64,000 bases of DNA from Polaromonas sp. (GTDB lineage: Bacteria; Pseudomonadota; Gammaproteobacteria; Burkholderiales; Burkholderiaceae_C), in NCBI RefSeq assembly GCF_016185115.1, contig NZ_JACPOF010000020.1, forward strand, positions 186,001 through 250,000, given 5' to 3'. This document shows, piece by piece, positions 9,669 to 18,774 of the stretch. How positions within the stretch are numbered: the stretch's first letter is position 1; every line of letters starts with the position of its first letter. The position numbers were made by a program, and so were the translations under genes. The notes under the pieces were generated by a model that was not told the origin of the DNA, ran no database searches, and saw only the letters and a program-made list of their open reading frames with translations.

Positions 9669-9696
9669 CGCCGGCACTGGCGCAGCTTGCAAGAGA

Positions 9697-10680
9697 TCAG
9701 GAGCGCCGCTCCAGCAATTGCGAGGCCAGTTGCCGTAATGCATTACTGTAAATGTTTTCAGGGAAGGTCCGCAAGGCATCAAGCGCCCTTTGCGCCTCTG
9801 CCATGGCGGCGTCCCGGGTTGCGACCAGCGCGCCGGTTTTCTGGACGATTTCAATGATTTCCGCCATTTTTGCCGTGCCACCCGTTTCGATGGCTTCGCG
9901 TATGGTGGCCCGCTCTGCCTCGCTTGCCCGCTGCATGGCGATGATGAGCGGCAAGGTTGCCTTTCCCTCACGCAGGTCATCGCCCAGGTTCTTGCCCATT
10001 TCAGACACATCGCCGTCGTAGTCGAGCACATCGTCAATCACCTGGAAAGCGGTGCCCAGCGCCTGGCCGTACTCGGCGCAGCCCGCCTCCAGGTCCGGCG
10101 ACACTTTCGCCAGCAAGGCACCCAGCCGCGCGCTTGCTTCAAAGAGTTTTGCGGTTTTGGACCGGATCACCAGCAGGTAACCCTCCTCGGACAGGGAGGC
10201 ATCATGCATGTTCATGAGCTGCAGAACCTCGCCCTCCGCAATCACGTTGGTCGCCTCCGCCAGTGTCTGCATGATGCGCATGTCGCCAGCGTCCACCATC
10301 ATCTGGAAAGCGCGGGAATACAGGAAATCGCCCACCAGCACGCTCGCCGGATTGCCGAAAGCCTCGTTCGCTGTCGCCCTGCCGCGCCTGAGCGTGGATT
10401 CATCCACCACGTCGTCGTGCAAAAGCGTGGCAGTGTGGATGAATTCGACGACGGCCGCCAGGTTGAAGCGCTGCTCACCCCTGTAGCCCAAGGCGCCGCA
10501 AACCAGCAGCAACAGGGCCGGCCTGAGGCGTTTTCCACCCGCTGCGATGATGTATTGAGACACCTGGCTGACCAGCGGGACTTCGGACTTCAGGCGCTGG
10601 CCAATCACCGCGTCCATTCCCTGCATGTCATCGGCGATCAGGGCCAGGGCGGAGGCGGTGCTTGAAGAGTTGACGGACAA
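9697..10680 (-). CDS. ispB: Octaprenyl (polyprenyl) diphosphate synthase
   Basis: Makes the long isoprenoid side chain of ubiquinone by adding IPP units to an allylic diphosphate. Both Asp-rich motifs of trans-prenyl synthases are present: LLHDDVVDES near residue 90 and DDVLDYDGD near residue 215, with GGKRLRPAL near residue 50. It has 327 residues. The start shown is TTG 10680; no ATG lies between it and the Met-Gln-Gly of the conserved N-terminus. A consensus -10 box lies 30 nt upstream. The exact chain length of the product cannot be read from sequence. Confidence 0.92.
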   Translation of the reverse strand: MSVNSSSTASALALIADDMQGMDAVIGQRLKSEVPLVSQVSQYIIAAGGKRLRPALLLLVCGALGYRGEQRFNLAAVVEFIHTATLLHDDVVDESTLRRGRATANEAFGNPASVLVGDFLYSRAFQMMVDAGDMRIMQTLAEATNVIAEGEVLQLMNMHDASLSEEGYLLVIRSKTAKLFEASARLGALLAKVSPDLEAGCAEYGQALGTAFQVIDDVLDYDGDVSEMGKNLGDDLREGKATLPLIIAMQRASEAERATIREAIETGGTAKMAEIIEIVQKTGALVATRDAAMAEAQRALDALRTFPENIYSNALRQLASQLLERRS

Positions 10681-10709
10681 GAGGCGTTCCAGACGTTAAA
10701 TGTGGCCAG

Positions 10710-10715
10710 ATTATA
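10710..10715 (-). promoter_or_regulatory. Putative -10 box of ispB
   Basis: TATAAT on the minus strand, 30 nt upstream of the ispB TTG start. No good -35 hexamer is seen at 16-18 bp. It lies in the divergent ispB/rplU region, which must carry promoters in both directions. Confidence 0.45.
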
Positions 10716-10789
10716 GGAAGGCGGGGCCTTCCCGGCGGGGGGTATGCTGGGCAAAACCGCCCTGACTGGCTATTTTCTGCCTGCCATGC

Positions 10790-10795
10790 TAGAAT
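10790..10795 (+). promoter_or_regulatory. Putative -10 box of rplU operon
   Basis: TAGAAT, 50 nt upstream of the rplU ATG. The -35 region at 17-bp spacing (TGGCTA) is weak. It is placed where a ribosomal-protein promoter is expected; this is inference from position and hexamer only. Confidence 0.35.
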
Positions 10796-10845
10796 CTTGG
10801 GCTCTGTGGAAATCCGTCCGCAGAACTCAATTTAAGAGGTCTTAC

Positions 10846-11157
10846 ATGTACGCGGTCATAAAAACCGGTGGCAAACAATACAAGGTTGCTACTGGAGAAA
10901 AAATTAAAGTAGAACAGATTGCTGCGGACGTAGGCCAAGAGATCGTTATTGACCAGGTATTGGCTGTCGGCACCGGCAGCACTATCACGGTTGGTACGCC
11001 CTTGGTGTCCGGCGCTACTGTTACGGTTACTGTCCTTTCCCAGGGCAGGCACGACAAGGTTCGCATCTTCAAGATGCGCCGTCGCAAGCACTACCAGAAA
11101 CGTCAGGGTCACCGTCAGAACTTCACGGAACTGCAAATCGGCGCCATCGTCGGTTAA
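10846..11157 (+). CDS. rplU: 50S ribosomal protein L21
   Basis: Large-subunit protein that binds 23S rRNA and contacts L20. The 103-residue product begins [14 protein letters not shown] and includes the basic signature [19 protein letters not shown] region near residues 70-88. ATG 10846 follows an AAGAGG Shine-Dalgarno sequence; the frame is open further upstream, but that extension has no homology. rpmA follows 28 nt later and obgE next, a near-universal bacterial order. Confidence 0.97.
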   Translation: MYAVIKTGGKQYKVATGEKIKVEQIAADVGQEIVIDQVLAVGTGSTITVGTPLVSGATVTVTVLSQGRHDKVRIFKMRRRKHYQKRQGHRQNFTELQIGAIVG

Positions 11158-11185
11158 GCAGGAACGCACCAAGGAGTATTGAAAA

Positions 11186-11443
11186 ATGGCACAGAAAAAA
11201 GGCGGCGGCTCTACGCGAAACGGGCGTGATTCACAACCCAAAATGCTCGGCGTCAAGAAATTTGGCGGCGAGATCATCAGCGCAGGCAGCATCATTGTTC
11301 GCCAGCGCGGCACCAGGTTCCACCCTGGCGTGAACGTCGGCGTGGGCAAGGACCACACCCTGTTTGCGCTGGTCGATGGCCAGGTGTCGTTCGCCACCAA
11401 GGGCGCACTGAACAAGCACACTGTCAATGTGACCCCGGCGTAA
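11186..11443 (+). CDS. rpmA: 50S ribosomal protein L27
   Basis: Large-subunit protein whose N-terminal tail reaches the peptidyl-transferase centre. The 85-residue product begins [19 protein letters not shown] and contains the motif [15 protein letters not shown]. Its N-terminus starts directly with the mature Ala-Gln-Lys form, so no Firmicute-type cleaved extension is present. AAGGAG lies at proper spacing before the ATG. A strong terminator follows. Confidence 0.97.
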   Translation: MAQKKGGGSTRNGRDSQPKMLGVKKFGGEIISAGSIIVRQRGTRFHPGVNVGVGKDHTLFALVDGQVSFATKGALNKHTVNVTPA

Positions 11444-11479
11444 GCTGATCACTTCGATTAAGTCGCTTGACTGAAACGG

Positions 11480-11506
11480 AGCCCCGACCTGTCGGGGCTT
11501 TTTTTT
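11480..11506 (+). terminator. Intrinsic terminator after rpmA
   Basis: AGCCCCGAC (from 11480) pairs with GTCGGGGCT and is followed by an uninterrupted run of eight T. It should end most rplU-rpmA transcripts before obgE, so obgE would be reached by read-through or by its own promoter. Confidence 0.9.
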
Positions 11507-11546
11507 CGTTCTTATCTTTTAAAAAAGCGACGGGCCGCCCCGAGCT

Positions 11547-11610
11547 CTTTTTACTGACAAATCTGGTAAAAAGTATCGTGCGGAGCGCAGCGTAGCGAAA
11601 CTTTTTACCA
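11547..11610 (+). promoter_or_regulatory. Mutually exclusive hairpins in the obgE leader
   Basis: CTTTTTAC (11547-11554) can pair with GTAAAAAG (11566-11573). The same GTAAAAAG lies inside TGGTAAAAAGT (11564-11574), which can pair perfectly over 11 bp with ACTTTTTACCA (11600-11610). The two structures exclude each other, and the second ends four bases before the obgE ATG. No Shine-Dalgarno sequence is evident. The arrangement looks like an attenuator or translation switch; function is inference. Confidence 0.45.
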
Positions 11611-11614
11611 ATTT

Positions 11615-12685
11615 ATGAAATTTGTAGACGAAGCCTTTATTGACATTGCCGCAGGCGATGGCGGGGCGGGCTGCGTCTCGTTCAGTCACGAGAAGTACAA
11701 GGAATTTGGCGGCCCCAACGGAGGTGATGGCGGTCGCGGCGGCCATGTCTATGCGGTGGCCGACATCAACCTCAACACCCTGGTAGATTTCCGCTTTTCA
11801 CGCCGCCACGAGGCCCGCAACGGCGGCCATGGCATGGGCTCTGACATGTTTGGCGCCAAGGGCGACGACATCATTCTGAAAATGCCGGTCGGCACCATCA
11901 TCTCCGATGGCGAAACCGGCGAGGTGCTGTTCGAGCTGCTGGTGCCAGGCGAGGAAATCATGATTGCCAAGGGCGGCGACGGCGGTTTTGGCAACCTGCG
12001 TTTCAAGAGTTCGACCAACCGTGCCCCACGCAGCAAAACGCCTGGCTGGCCCGGCGAACGCAAGAGCCTGAAGCTGGAACTGAAAGTGCTGGCTGATGTC
12101 GGCCTGCTGGGCATGCCCAATGCGGGCAAATCCACCTTCATCTCGGCAGTGTCCAACGCCCGTCCGCGTATTGCCGACTACCCCTTCACCACGCTGCACC
12201 CCAACCTGGGCGTTGTACGCGTCGGGCCCGAGCAGAGCTTTGTCGTGGCCGACCTGCCCGGCCTGATTGAAGGCGCATCCGAAGGTGCAGGCCTGGGTCA
12301 CCAGTTCCTGCGCCACCTGCAGCGCACACGCCTGCTTTTGCACATCGTTGACCTGGCACCGTTTGACGAGGGCGTGGACCCCGTCGCGCAGGCCAAGGCC
12401 ATCGTCGGTGAACTCAAGAAATACGACGAGGCGCTGTACAGGAAGCCGCGCTGGCTGGTGCTGAACAAGCTCGACATGATCGACGTCGACAAACGCGCGG
12501 CGATCGTCAAGGATTTTGTCAAGCGCTTCAAGTTCAAGGGTCCGGTGTTCGAGATTTCCGCGCTGACGCGCGAGGGCTGCGAGCAGCTGATCAAGACCAT
12601 TTACAAGCACGTCAAGGAAGTGCAAAAGAGCGAGCAGCCGCCGGAAGACATTGATCCGCGGTTTGTCGAACTGCCACCCGAATAA
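11615..12685 (+). CDS. obgE: GTPase Obg/CgtA
   Basis: Essential ribosome-associated GTPase involved in 50S maturation and stringent control. It has the glycine-rich Obg domain ([21 protein letters not shown]), then a G domain with G1 GMPNAGKST near residues 166-174, G3 DLPGLIEGA and G4 NKLD. It lacks a long C-terminal extension and is 356 residues, normal for betaproteobacteria. It follows rplU-rpmA but is separated from them by a terminator and an unusual leader. proB lies next. Confidence 0.96.
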   Translation: MKFVDEAFIDIAAGDGGAGCVSFSHEKYKEFGGPNGGDGGRGGHVYAVADINLNTLVDFRFSRRHEARNGGHGMGSDMFGAKGDDIILKMPVGTIISDGETGEVLFELLVPGEEIMIAKGGDGGFGNLRFKSSTNRAPRSKTPGWPGERKSLKLELKVLADVGLLGMPNAGKSTFISAVSNARPRIADYPFTTLHPNLGVVRVGPEQSFVVADLPGLIEGASEGAGLGHQFLRHLQRTRLLLHIVDLAPFDEGVDPVAQAKAIVGELKKYDEALYRKPRWLVLNKLDMIDVDKRAAIVKDFVKRFKFKGPVFEISALTREGCEQLIKTIYKHVKEVQKSEQPPEDIDPRFVELPPE

Positions 12686-12766
12686 TCGCCAGGCGCCACA
12701 AAGGCGCTGCCCAGCAACCAGACAAAGACAGACTCTGTGCCTGCAACGGACAGAAATACCTCCAGC

Positions 12767-13903
12767 ATGTCAGACACCACAAGTTCCAGCGTCCTGCGCA
12801 ATGCCAAACGCATCGTGGTCAAGGTCGGTTCCAGCCTGGTGACCAACGAAGGCCGCGGGCTCGACTTCAATGCGATTGGCGAATGGTGTACACAACTCGC
12901 CGCACTGGTGAAGGACGGGCGCGAAGTCATCATGGTCAGCAGCGGTGCGATTGCCGAAGGCATGAAGCGTCTGGGCTGGGCCAACCGGCCCAAAGCCATC
13001 CATGAGCTGCAGGCGGCAGCGGCTGTCGGGCAGATGGGGCTGATACAGGCCTATGAAACCAAGCTGCGCGAAAACGGCATTGGCAGCGCACAGGTGCTGC
13101 TCACCCACGCCGACCTTGCAGACCGCGAGCGTTACCTCAACGCACGCTCCACGCTGCTGACCCTGCTGCAACTGGGCGTGGTGCCCGTCATCAATGAAAA
13201 CGACACCGTCGTGATCGATGAAATCAAGTTTGGCGACAACGACACGCTGGGTTCGCTGGTGGCCAACCTGGTGGAGGCCGATGCGCTCATCATCCTGACC
13301 GACCAGCGCGGCCTCTACACCGCCGACCCGCGCAAAAACCCCGATGCAAAATTTGTCGATGTCGCCAAAGCCGGTGACCCGGCGCTCGAGGCCATGGCCG
13401 GCGGTGTCGGCTCCAGCATAGGCAGCGGCGGCATGATCACCAAGATTCTTGCAGCAAAACGTGCGGCAGGCTCCGGCGCATCAACCGTGATCGCCTGGGG
13501 CCGCGAGCCACAGGCCCTGATACGCCTGACGCAAGGCGAAGCCATAGGCACCCTGCTGGTGGCGCAAACCCAGAAGAACCAGGCCCGCAAGCAATGGATC
13601 GCCGATCACCTGCAGATGCGTGGCTCGGTCACGGTCGATGCGGGCGCAGTCAGCAAGGTGCGTGATGAAGGCAAAAGCCTTCTGCCGATTGGCATGACGG
13701 CGGTGCAGGGCGAGTTTTCGCGCGGCGACGTGATTGCCGTGCGGGATGCCGAGGGTGTGGAGATTGCGCGAGGTCTCGCCAACTATTCGAGCTCGGAAGC
13801 CCGGCTGATTTGCCGCAAGGCTTCTTCAGAGTTTGAAAAGCTGCTGGGCTACACCGGCGAGGCTGAAATGTTGCACCGGACCAACCTGGTGCTTACCCGC
13901 TAA
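12767..13903 (+). CDS. proB: Glutamate 5-kinase
   Basis: First enzyme of proline synthesis, phosphorylating glutamate to glutamyl-5-phosphate. It has an amino-acid kinase domain ([11 protein letters not shown] near the N-terminus, [20 protein letters not shown]) followed by a C-terminal PUA domain from about residue 285. It has 378 residues. ATG 12767 is chosen; GTG 12737 in frame is possible, and neither has a strong Shine-Dalgarno sequence. proS is also in this window, but proA is not seen. Confidence 0.95.
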   Translation: MSDTTSSSVLRNAKRIVVKVGSSLVTNEGRGLDFNAIGEWCTQLAALVKDGREVIMVSSGAIAEGMKRLGWANRPKAIHELQAAAAVGQMGLIQAYETKLRENGIGSAQVLLTHADLADRERYLNARSTLLTLLQLGVVPVINENDTVVIDEIKFGDNDTLGSLVANLVEADALIILTDQRGLYTADPRKNPDAKFVDVAKAGDPALEAMAGGVGSSIGSGGMITKILAAKRAAGSGASTVIAWGREPQALIRLTQGEAIGTLLVAQTQKNQARKQWIADHLQMRGSVTVDAGAVSKVRDEGKSLLPIGMTAVQGEFSRGDVIAVRDAEGVEIARGLANYSSSEARLICRKASSEFEKLLGYTGEAEMLHRTNLVLTR

Positions 13904-13927
13904 GGCTGCTGGCCACGCCAGCAAGCG

Positions 13928-14464
13928 CTACTGGTCGCGGTAGAGATGGCGGTTTTTGACCTTGGTGATGATCTCGCCTACCGAGCCTGCCGTTGCGCGT
14001 GCATCGCATGCGCCGGCTTTTGCAAACGCAAGCGCGTGACGTGAGGGCAGAGGATCAAACACCGACTGCCACTGCGGATTGCTCGTCGGCTGCCATTTGC
14101 CCACCACCTCGCGCGCATAGACTTTCACTTCGCCGGTAACGCAGTGAATGCCTTCATACACCACGTTCTTCACGCCGCTGGGGCTTGTGGCCACCATCAC
14201 GTAACGGACGACACCGTCGGCGTTGGAAATGGTGATGGTCGCCGGGTCCACGCCATAGATCAGTGACGAATTACCGGCGACTTCAAACGTCACAAGTTTG
14301 CGGACATCGTAGGCAGGCGGTGGAGGAACTTCGGTTTCCTTCCAGTCGGGGTTGTCCTGGAAGAACTGGGCATGGCCGGACGCCGGCGCAAGCAGAGTCA
14401 CGGCCAGCAGCATGGCCGGAAGCGCCGCAGCAGACGCCTTGAAAACCGATTTGAATCTCATCAT
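13928..14464 (-). CDS. CNP1-like family secreted protein
   Basis: 178-residue exported protein with signal peptide ([18 protein letters not shown]) and a single domain recognisable as the CNP1-like family of betaproteobacteria (QDNPDWKE start, [15 protein letters not shown], two conserved Cys). Its biochemical role is not known to me. The start overlaps the rppH stop by ATGA, so the two genes are translationally coupled, although no functional link is obvious. Confidence 0.8.
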   Translation of the reverse strand: MMRFKSVFKASAAALPAMLLAVTLLAPASGHAQFFQDNPDWKETEVPPPPAYDVRKLVTFEVAGNSSLIYGVDPATITISNADGVVRYVMVATSPSGVKNVVYEGIHCVTGEVKVYAREVVGKWQPTSNPQWQSVFDPLPSRHALAFAKAGACDARATAGSVGEIITKVKNRHLYRDQ

Positions 14465-15117
14465 TCTTTCCTGGGGGTATCCGGACCAAGGCTGGTTTTC
14501 GGATCAGGTTCAAAAGTAGCGCCGGGCGGCAACTCGAAAGAGGCGCCTGGGCGGCCCGCGTTGTCAGAACCATAAGGCGAAGACGGGTCGCGTGGATGCG
14601 CGTTGCCCCTGAGATAGCGGTTGCGATGGTCAGGCCTGTGGTCAAGCCTCGGTACAAAACGCGCGAGCTCGGTCAGGGCCATTTCATAAACGCCACGCTT
14701 GAATTCAACCACGACATCAAGCGGAACCCAGTAATCGTTCCAGCGCCATGCGTCGAATTCAGGGTGGTCGGTGGCACGCAGGTTCAAATCCCAGTCGTGA
14801 CCAACCAGCTGGAGCAGAAACCAGATCTGTTTCTGCCCCTTGTAGTGTCCGCGCGCATCGCGGCGGATGAACCGGTCAGGCACCTCATAGCGCAACCAGT
14901 CTCGGGTTCGGGCCAGCACCTGTACGTGCTGTGGAAACAATCCCACCTCTTCATGCAGCTCACGGAACATGGCCTGCTCGGGATTTTCGCCCCGGTCAAT
15001 GCCACCCTGCGGAAATTGCCACGAGTGGGTACGGATACGTTTGCCCCAAAATACCTGACTTCTCTGGTTGAGCAAGATGATGCCGACGTTGGGCCTAAAG
15101 CCGTCCCGGTCAAGCAT
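14461..15117 (-). CDS. rppH: RNA pyrophosphohydrolase RppH (NUDIX)
   Basis: Removes pyrophosphate from the 5' end of triphosphorylated mRNA and so triggers RNase E decay. It begins [17 protein letters not shown], and the NUDIX box is intact ([20 protein letters not shown] plus VG). The 218-residue product is about 40 longer than E. coli RppH because of a low-complexity Pro/Gly/Asp C-terminal tail. ATG 15117 is used; an in-frame TTG precedes it by two codons. It is divergent from proS. Confidence 0.94.
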   Translation of the reverse strand: MLDRDGFRPNVGIILLNQRSQVFWGKRIRTHSWQFPQGGIDRGENPEQAMFRELHEEVGLFPQHVQVLARTRDWLRYEVPDRFIRRDARGHYKGQKQIWFLLQLVGHDWDLNLRATDHPEFDAWRWNDYWVPLDVVVEFKRGVYEMALTELARFVPRLDHRPDHRNRYLRGNAHPRDPSSPYGSDNAGRPGASFELPPGATFEPDPKTSLGPDTPRKE

Positions 15118-15242
15118 AATCAAACCTCAAATTTTTTAAACTGAGTCCATTATGCACAGCGAAGGCGCTACAGCCAAGCTGCCGCAAGGGCTCCGGCCCG
15201 CATCCCGCGCCGTTCCAACCCCGAATTCCAGAAAAAACGCAC

Positions 15243-16985
15243 ATGAAAGCCTCGCAGTTCTTCATTTCCACCCTCAAGGAAGCTCCCGCAGACGCAGAGA
15301 TCGTCAGCCACCAGCTCATGATGCGTGCCGGCATGATCAAAAAGCTGGGCGCCGGCATCTACAACTACATGCCCATGGGCCTGCGCGTGATACGCAAGGT
15401 TGAGGCCATCGTCCGCGAGGAAATGAACCGCGCCGGCGCCGTTGAAATGACCATGCCCGTCATACAGCCGGCAGAGCTCTGGCAGGAAACCGGCCGCTTT
15501 GAAAAAATGGGCCCCGAGCTGCTGCGCATCAAGGACCGCCACGGCCGCGACTTTGTGGTGCAGCCGACCAGCGAGGAGGTCATCACCGACGTGATGCGCC
15601 AGGACATCAAGAGCTACAAGCAGCTGCCGAAAAACCTGTACCAGATCCAGACCAAGTTCCGCGACGAGCGCCGCCCGCGCTTTGGCCTGATGCGCGGACG
15701 CGAATTCATCATGAAGGACGCCTACAGCTTCGACCGCGACCAGACCGCCGCCAAGGTGAGCTACCAGGTCATGGCCGCCGCCTACCGCCGCATCTTTGAC
15801 CGCTTTGGCCTGACCTACCGCGCTGTCGCCGCCGACAGCGGCGCCATAGGCGGCGACCTGAGCGAAGAGTTCCAGGTGATTGCCGCGACCGGCGAAGACG
15901 CCATCGTTTACTGCCCCGGCAGCGATTACGCCGCCAACATGGAAAAAGCCGAAGCCCTGCCGCCTCAGGATGAGCGCAAGGCGGCTTCACAGCCCCTGAC
16001 CAAAACCGCCACGCCGGGCCAGGCGACCTGCGCCGATGTGGCCGAGCTGCTCTCCATCCCGCTGCAGTCCACCGTGAAGTCGCTGGTGCTGGCGACCGAC
16101 GAGCTCGATGAGGCCGGCAAGGTCAAGAAGACGCAGGTCTGGCTGTTGCTGCTGCGCGGCGACCATGACATGAATGAAGTCAAGGTCGGCAAGGTGCCCG
16201 GCCTGGCCGGTTTCCGCTTTGCCACCTTGCCCGAGATTGAAGAACACTTCGGTTGCAAGCCGGGTTACCTCGGCCCCCTGAATTTGAAGAAGCCCGTGAA
16301 GCTTGTCGTCGACCGCGAAGTCGCCGTCATGGCCGACTGGGTCTGCGGGGCCAACGAGATCGACTTCCACACCACCGGCGTGAACTGGGGCCGCGACCTG
16401 CCCGAGCCTGAACTGGTGGCCGATCTGCGTAACGTCGTTGCGGGCGACCCGTCGCCCGACGGCAAGGGTGCGCTGGCCATTGAGCGCGGCATCGAGGTTG
16501 GCCATGTGTTCTACCTCGGCACCAAATACAGCCAGGCCATGAACGCGACCTTCCTCGGTGAAAACGGCAAGCCGCAGTTTCTGGAGATGGGCTGCTACGG
16601 CATAGGCATCACGCGCCTGCCGGCCGCTGCCATCGAACAGAACCACGACGCCAAGGGCATCATCTGGCCCGACGCGATTGCGCCCTTCACGATCGTGCTC
16701 TGCCCCATCAGCCCGGACCGCTTTCCCGAGGTCAAGGCGGCTTCAGACAAGCTCTACGCAGGGCTGATCGCCGCAGGTGTGGACGTGATGCTGGACGACC
16801 GCAACGAGCGCCCGGGCGCCATGTTTGCCGACTGGGAACTGATAGGCGTGCCGCACCGCGTGACCATAGGCGACCGCGCGTTGAAAGAAGGCCAGCTTGA
16901 ATACCAGCACCGCCGAGATGCGGAGTCGACCAAGGTCGATGCTGCTGGCGCGCTTGAATTCCTCAAGGCAAAACTCGGTATTTAG
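15243..16985 (+). CDS. proS: Prolyl-tRNA synthetase
   Basis: Charges tRNA-Pro. It is a bacterial-type class II synthetase of 580 residues: class II catalytic core split by the INS editing domain (about residues 225-400), then the anticodon-binding domain. Motif 2 ([19 protein letters not shown]) and the C-terminal region [18 protein letters not shown] are clear. A lytic transglycosylase gene begins 15 nt after its stop, suggesting one transcript. A tRNA-Pro(CGG) gene lies 5.6 kb away. Confidence 0.97.
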   Translation: MKASQFFISTLKEAPADAEIVSHQLMMRAGMIKKLGAGIYNYMPMGLRVIRKVEAIVREEMNRAGAVEMTMPVIQPAELWQETGRFEKMGPELLRIKDRHGRDFVVQPTSEEVITDVMRQDIKSYKQLPKNLYQIQTKFRDERRPRFGLMRGREFIMKDAYSFDRDQTAAKVSYQVMAAAYRRIFDRFGLTYRAVAADSGAIGGDLSEEFQVIAATGEDAIVYCPGSDYAANMEKAEALPPQDERKAASQPLTKTATPGQATCADVAELLSIPLQSTVKSLVLATDELDEAGKVKKTQVWLLLLRGDHDMNEVKVGKVPGLAGFRFATLPEIEEHFGCKPGYLGPLNLKKPVKLVVDREVAVMADWVCGANEIDFHTTGVNWGRDLPEPELVADLRNVVAGDPSPDGKGALAIERGIEVGHVFYLGTKYSQAMNATFLGENGKPQFLEMGCYGIGITRLPAAAIEQNHDAKGIIWPDAIAPFTIVLCPISPDRFPEVKAASDKLYAGLIAAGVDVMLDDRNERPGAMFADWELIGVPHRVTIGDRALKEGQLEYQHRRDAESTKVDAAGALEFLKAKLGI

Positions 16986-17000
16986 TCTCTTGCAACTTCC

Positions 17001-17654
17001 ATGCAGCCAGACCACGCGCACGACACCAGCACCGGGCCACAGACAAGAAGGGCCTGCCTGCTGACCTCGTCTGCGCTGCTGGGCTCGCTGCTCTTGCCGC
17101 AGCAGGCGCATGCGGGCGGGCAGCTGGAAGAGCCGATGATCGACTCGGTGCGCACGGCGCTCAGCTCTGCCATCGCCAGCCAGGCGCCGCCCGTGCCCGA
17201 GTTCAAGGACACCGAAAGCCGCCTCGCCTACCTGCGCTGGCTGGGCGCGATGAGCGACCGTCTCAAAAAGAAAAAACCCGAGTGGCAGATCCGCAAGGAG
17301 TTTCTGCAGACCGTCTGGTACGAAAGCAAGCGCGCCGCGCTGGACACCACGCTGGTGCTGGGCCTGATCCAGGTCGAAAGCAACTTCCGCAAATTTGCCG
17401 TCAGCCCGGTGGGAGCGCGGGGCTACATGCAGGTCATGCCCTTCTGGACGCGGGTGATAGGCGATGGCGACGCGAGCAAGCTCTTTCACATGCAGACCAA
17501 CCTGCGTTTTGGCTGCGTGATCCTGCGCCACTACCTGGATCGCGAAAAGGGCGACCTCTTCATGGGGCTGGGCCGCTACAACGGCTCGCGCGGCAAGGCA
17601 CCCTACCCCAACGCCGTGCTGGGTGCCAGCACCAACTGGGAATTCAAGGGCTGA
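17001..17654 (+). CDS. Secreted lytic transglycosylase (SLT domain)
   Basis: Predicted to cleave the MurNAc-GlcNAc bond in peptidoglycan. The SLT/lysozyme-like fold is shown by LGLIQVESNF with the likely catalytic Glu127, then GARGYMQVMPFW and FGCVILRHYLD. The signal peptide begins with TRRACLLTSSALLGSLL, a twin-arginine-like start ending in QAHA, so either Sec or Tat export is possible. It has 217 residues and is probably in one operon with proS. I cannot assign it to a named Mlt type. Confidence 0.87.
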   Translation: MQPDHAHDTSTGPQTRRACLLTSSALLGSLLLPQQAHAGGQLEEPMIDSVRTALSSAIASQAPPVPEFKDTESRLAYLRWLGAMSDRLKKKKPEWQIRKEFLQTVWYESKRAALDTTLVLGLIQVESNFRKFAVSPVGARGYMQVMPFWTRVIGDGDASKLFHMQTNLRFGCVILRHYLDREKGDLFMGLGRYNGSRGKAPYPNAVLGASTNWEFKG

Positions 17655-17699
17655 GCGGGCGCGCACCTTGACCTGCGCCTTCGCATATTCACCTGCGCC

Positions 17700-18569
17700 A
17701 TGAGCCTGTCCAGAATCACCCGCCTGCTCTGCAGCTTTGTCGCAGCAGCCGTTTTCTGCAGCCAGCCGGTCACCGCCAGCGCGGCCGAATTCTCACTGCT
17801 GCCCGAAGGCACGTTCGGGCCTGTGGCCATCGGCGTCACGGGTGAGATCAGGGACGGCGACTTCGAGAAGTTCAGGACTTTTTTGCTGCAACCCGGCAAC
17901 CTCAAGGCCTATACCAATTACATCTGGCTGGACTCCCAGGGCGGCAATGTCATCGAGGCCATGAAGTTTGCCGAGCTGTTTGAAAAAAGCACGGCAAGCG
18001 TGGTGGTGGGGTCAGAATCGCGGTGCTACAGCGCCTGCTTTCTGCTGTTTGCCGGCGGCAGTGACCGGGTGCTCTACCCGTTTGCCGAGCTTGGCGTGCA
18101 CCGGATTGCCGCCAAAGACCCCGGCATCAGTGAGGCCACACGCACCCAGTTGCTGCAGGCTGTCAGCAGCAAGGTCTACGGCTACCTGATGGCCCAGGGT
18201 ATGCCACAGGCTGTGCTTGACGAGATGCGGGACACACCCGCCTCCAGCATGTTCATCATCGACAGGCAGATGCTCAGGCGCAAGGGCTGGAACCGCAGCA
18301 TGCTGATGCAGCCGGCCTTCCTCGACTTGGTGGAAAAAGCCTGCGGCCCCCACCCGGAGCCGGAGAAATCACTGTTCGAGTATCAGCGCGACGACACCGC
18401 CCGTGAACGCATGAAACCCTGGACGGCCTGCAAACTGGACCTGCAGGCCCAAACCACCCGCCGCTTTGTGCAAGCCGAACTCGCACTGGTCGAGGCCGGC
18501 AAGCCCTCGCTGATGTTTGCGGCGGGCAAGGCGAAAGAAGCCGCCACAGCCGCCAGCGCATTGAAATAA
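17700..18569 (+). CDS. Secreted ClpP-fold-like protein (COG3904 type)
   Basis: 289 residues with a signal peptide ending near residue 29. The core resembles the ClpP/crotonase fold: LDSQGGNVIEA (Gly81-Gly82), the nucleophile-elbow-like CYSACFLLFAGG with Ser111 between Cys109 and Cys113, and GVHR with His134. The spacings of 29 and 23 residues match those between the GG, Ser and His positions of ClpP. I place it with the COG3904 predicted periplasmic proteins. Enzyme activity is unproven and no partner gene is visible. Confidence 0.7.
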   Translation: MSLSRITRLLCSFVAAAVFCSQPVTASAAEFSLLPEGTFGPVAIGVTGEIRDGDFEKFRTFLLQPGNLKAYTNYIWLDSQGGNVIEAMKFAELFEKSTASVVVGSESRCYSACFLLFAGGSDRVLYPFAELGVHRIAAKDPGISEATRTQLLQAVSSKVYGYLMAQGMPQAVLDEMRDTPASSMFIIDRQMLRRKGWNRSMLMQPAFLDLVEKACGPHPEPEKSLFEYQRDDTARERMKPWTACKLDLQAQTTRRFVQAELALVEAGKPSLMFAAGKAKEAATAASALK

Positions 18570-18584
18570 GGGTGCAACGGCAGT

Positions 18585-18761
18585 TTTTTAACGTATACGT
18601 TAAAAATTTCCAAAAAGTTAATATAGGTATTAACATCTCGGACTGGTACCGGCTTTTTGGCGCTGAAAAGCCCAAAAAAAGCTCAAAAATGAGCGTTTTC
18701 GGGTGCCAAATATGGTTGTAGCCCAATAAATACGCACGTGAGCAGCTATGAAAACCATAGC
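18585..18761 (+). repeat. AT-rich structured intergenic repeat, copy 1
   Basis: Occupies the convergent gap between the ClpP-like gene and eutC. It starts with a 22-bp perfect palindrome centred on GTATAC (18585-18606), then GTTAATA/TATTAAC (18617-18634), then a conserved tail GTGCCAAAT...AATAAATACGCACGTGAGCA and a closing hairpin GCTATG/CATAGC (18745-18761). Related copies are at 37738-37916, 55792-55900 and 55926-56022. Confidence 0.8.
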
Positions 18762-18774
18762 AATTTGACGCTCG

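Noticed and set aside
13906..13923. TGCTGG/CCAGCA hairpin between proB and the CNP1-like gene as a bidirectional terminator
   Set aside because: Only 6 bp and no T run on either strand.
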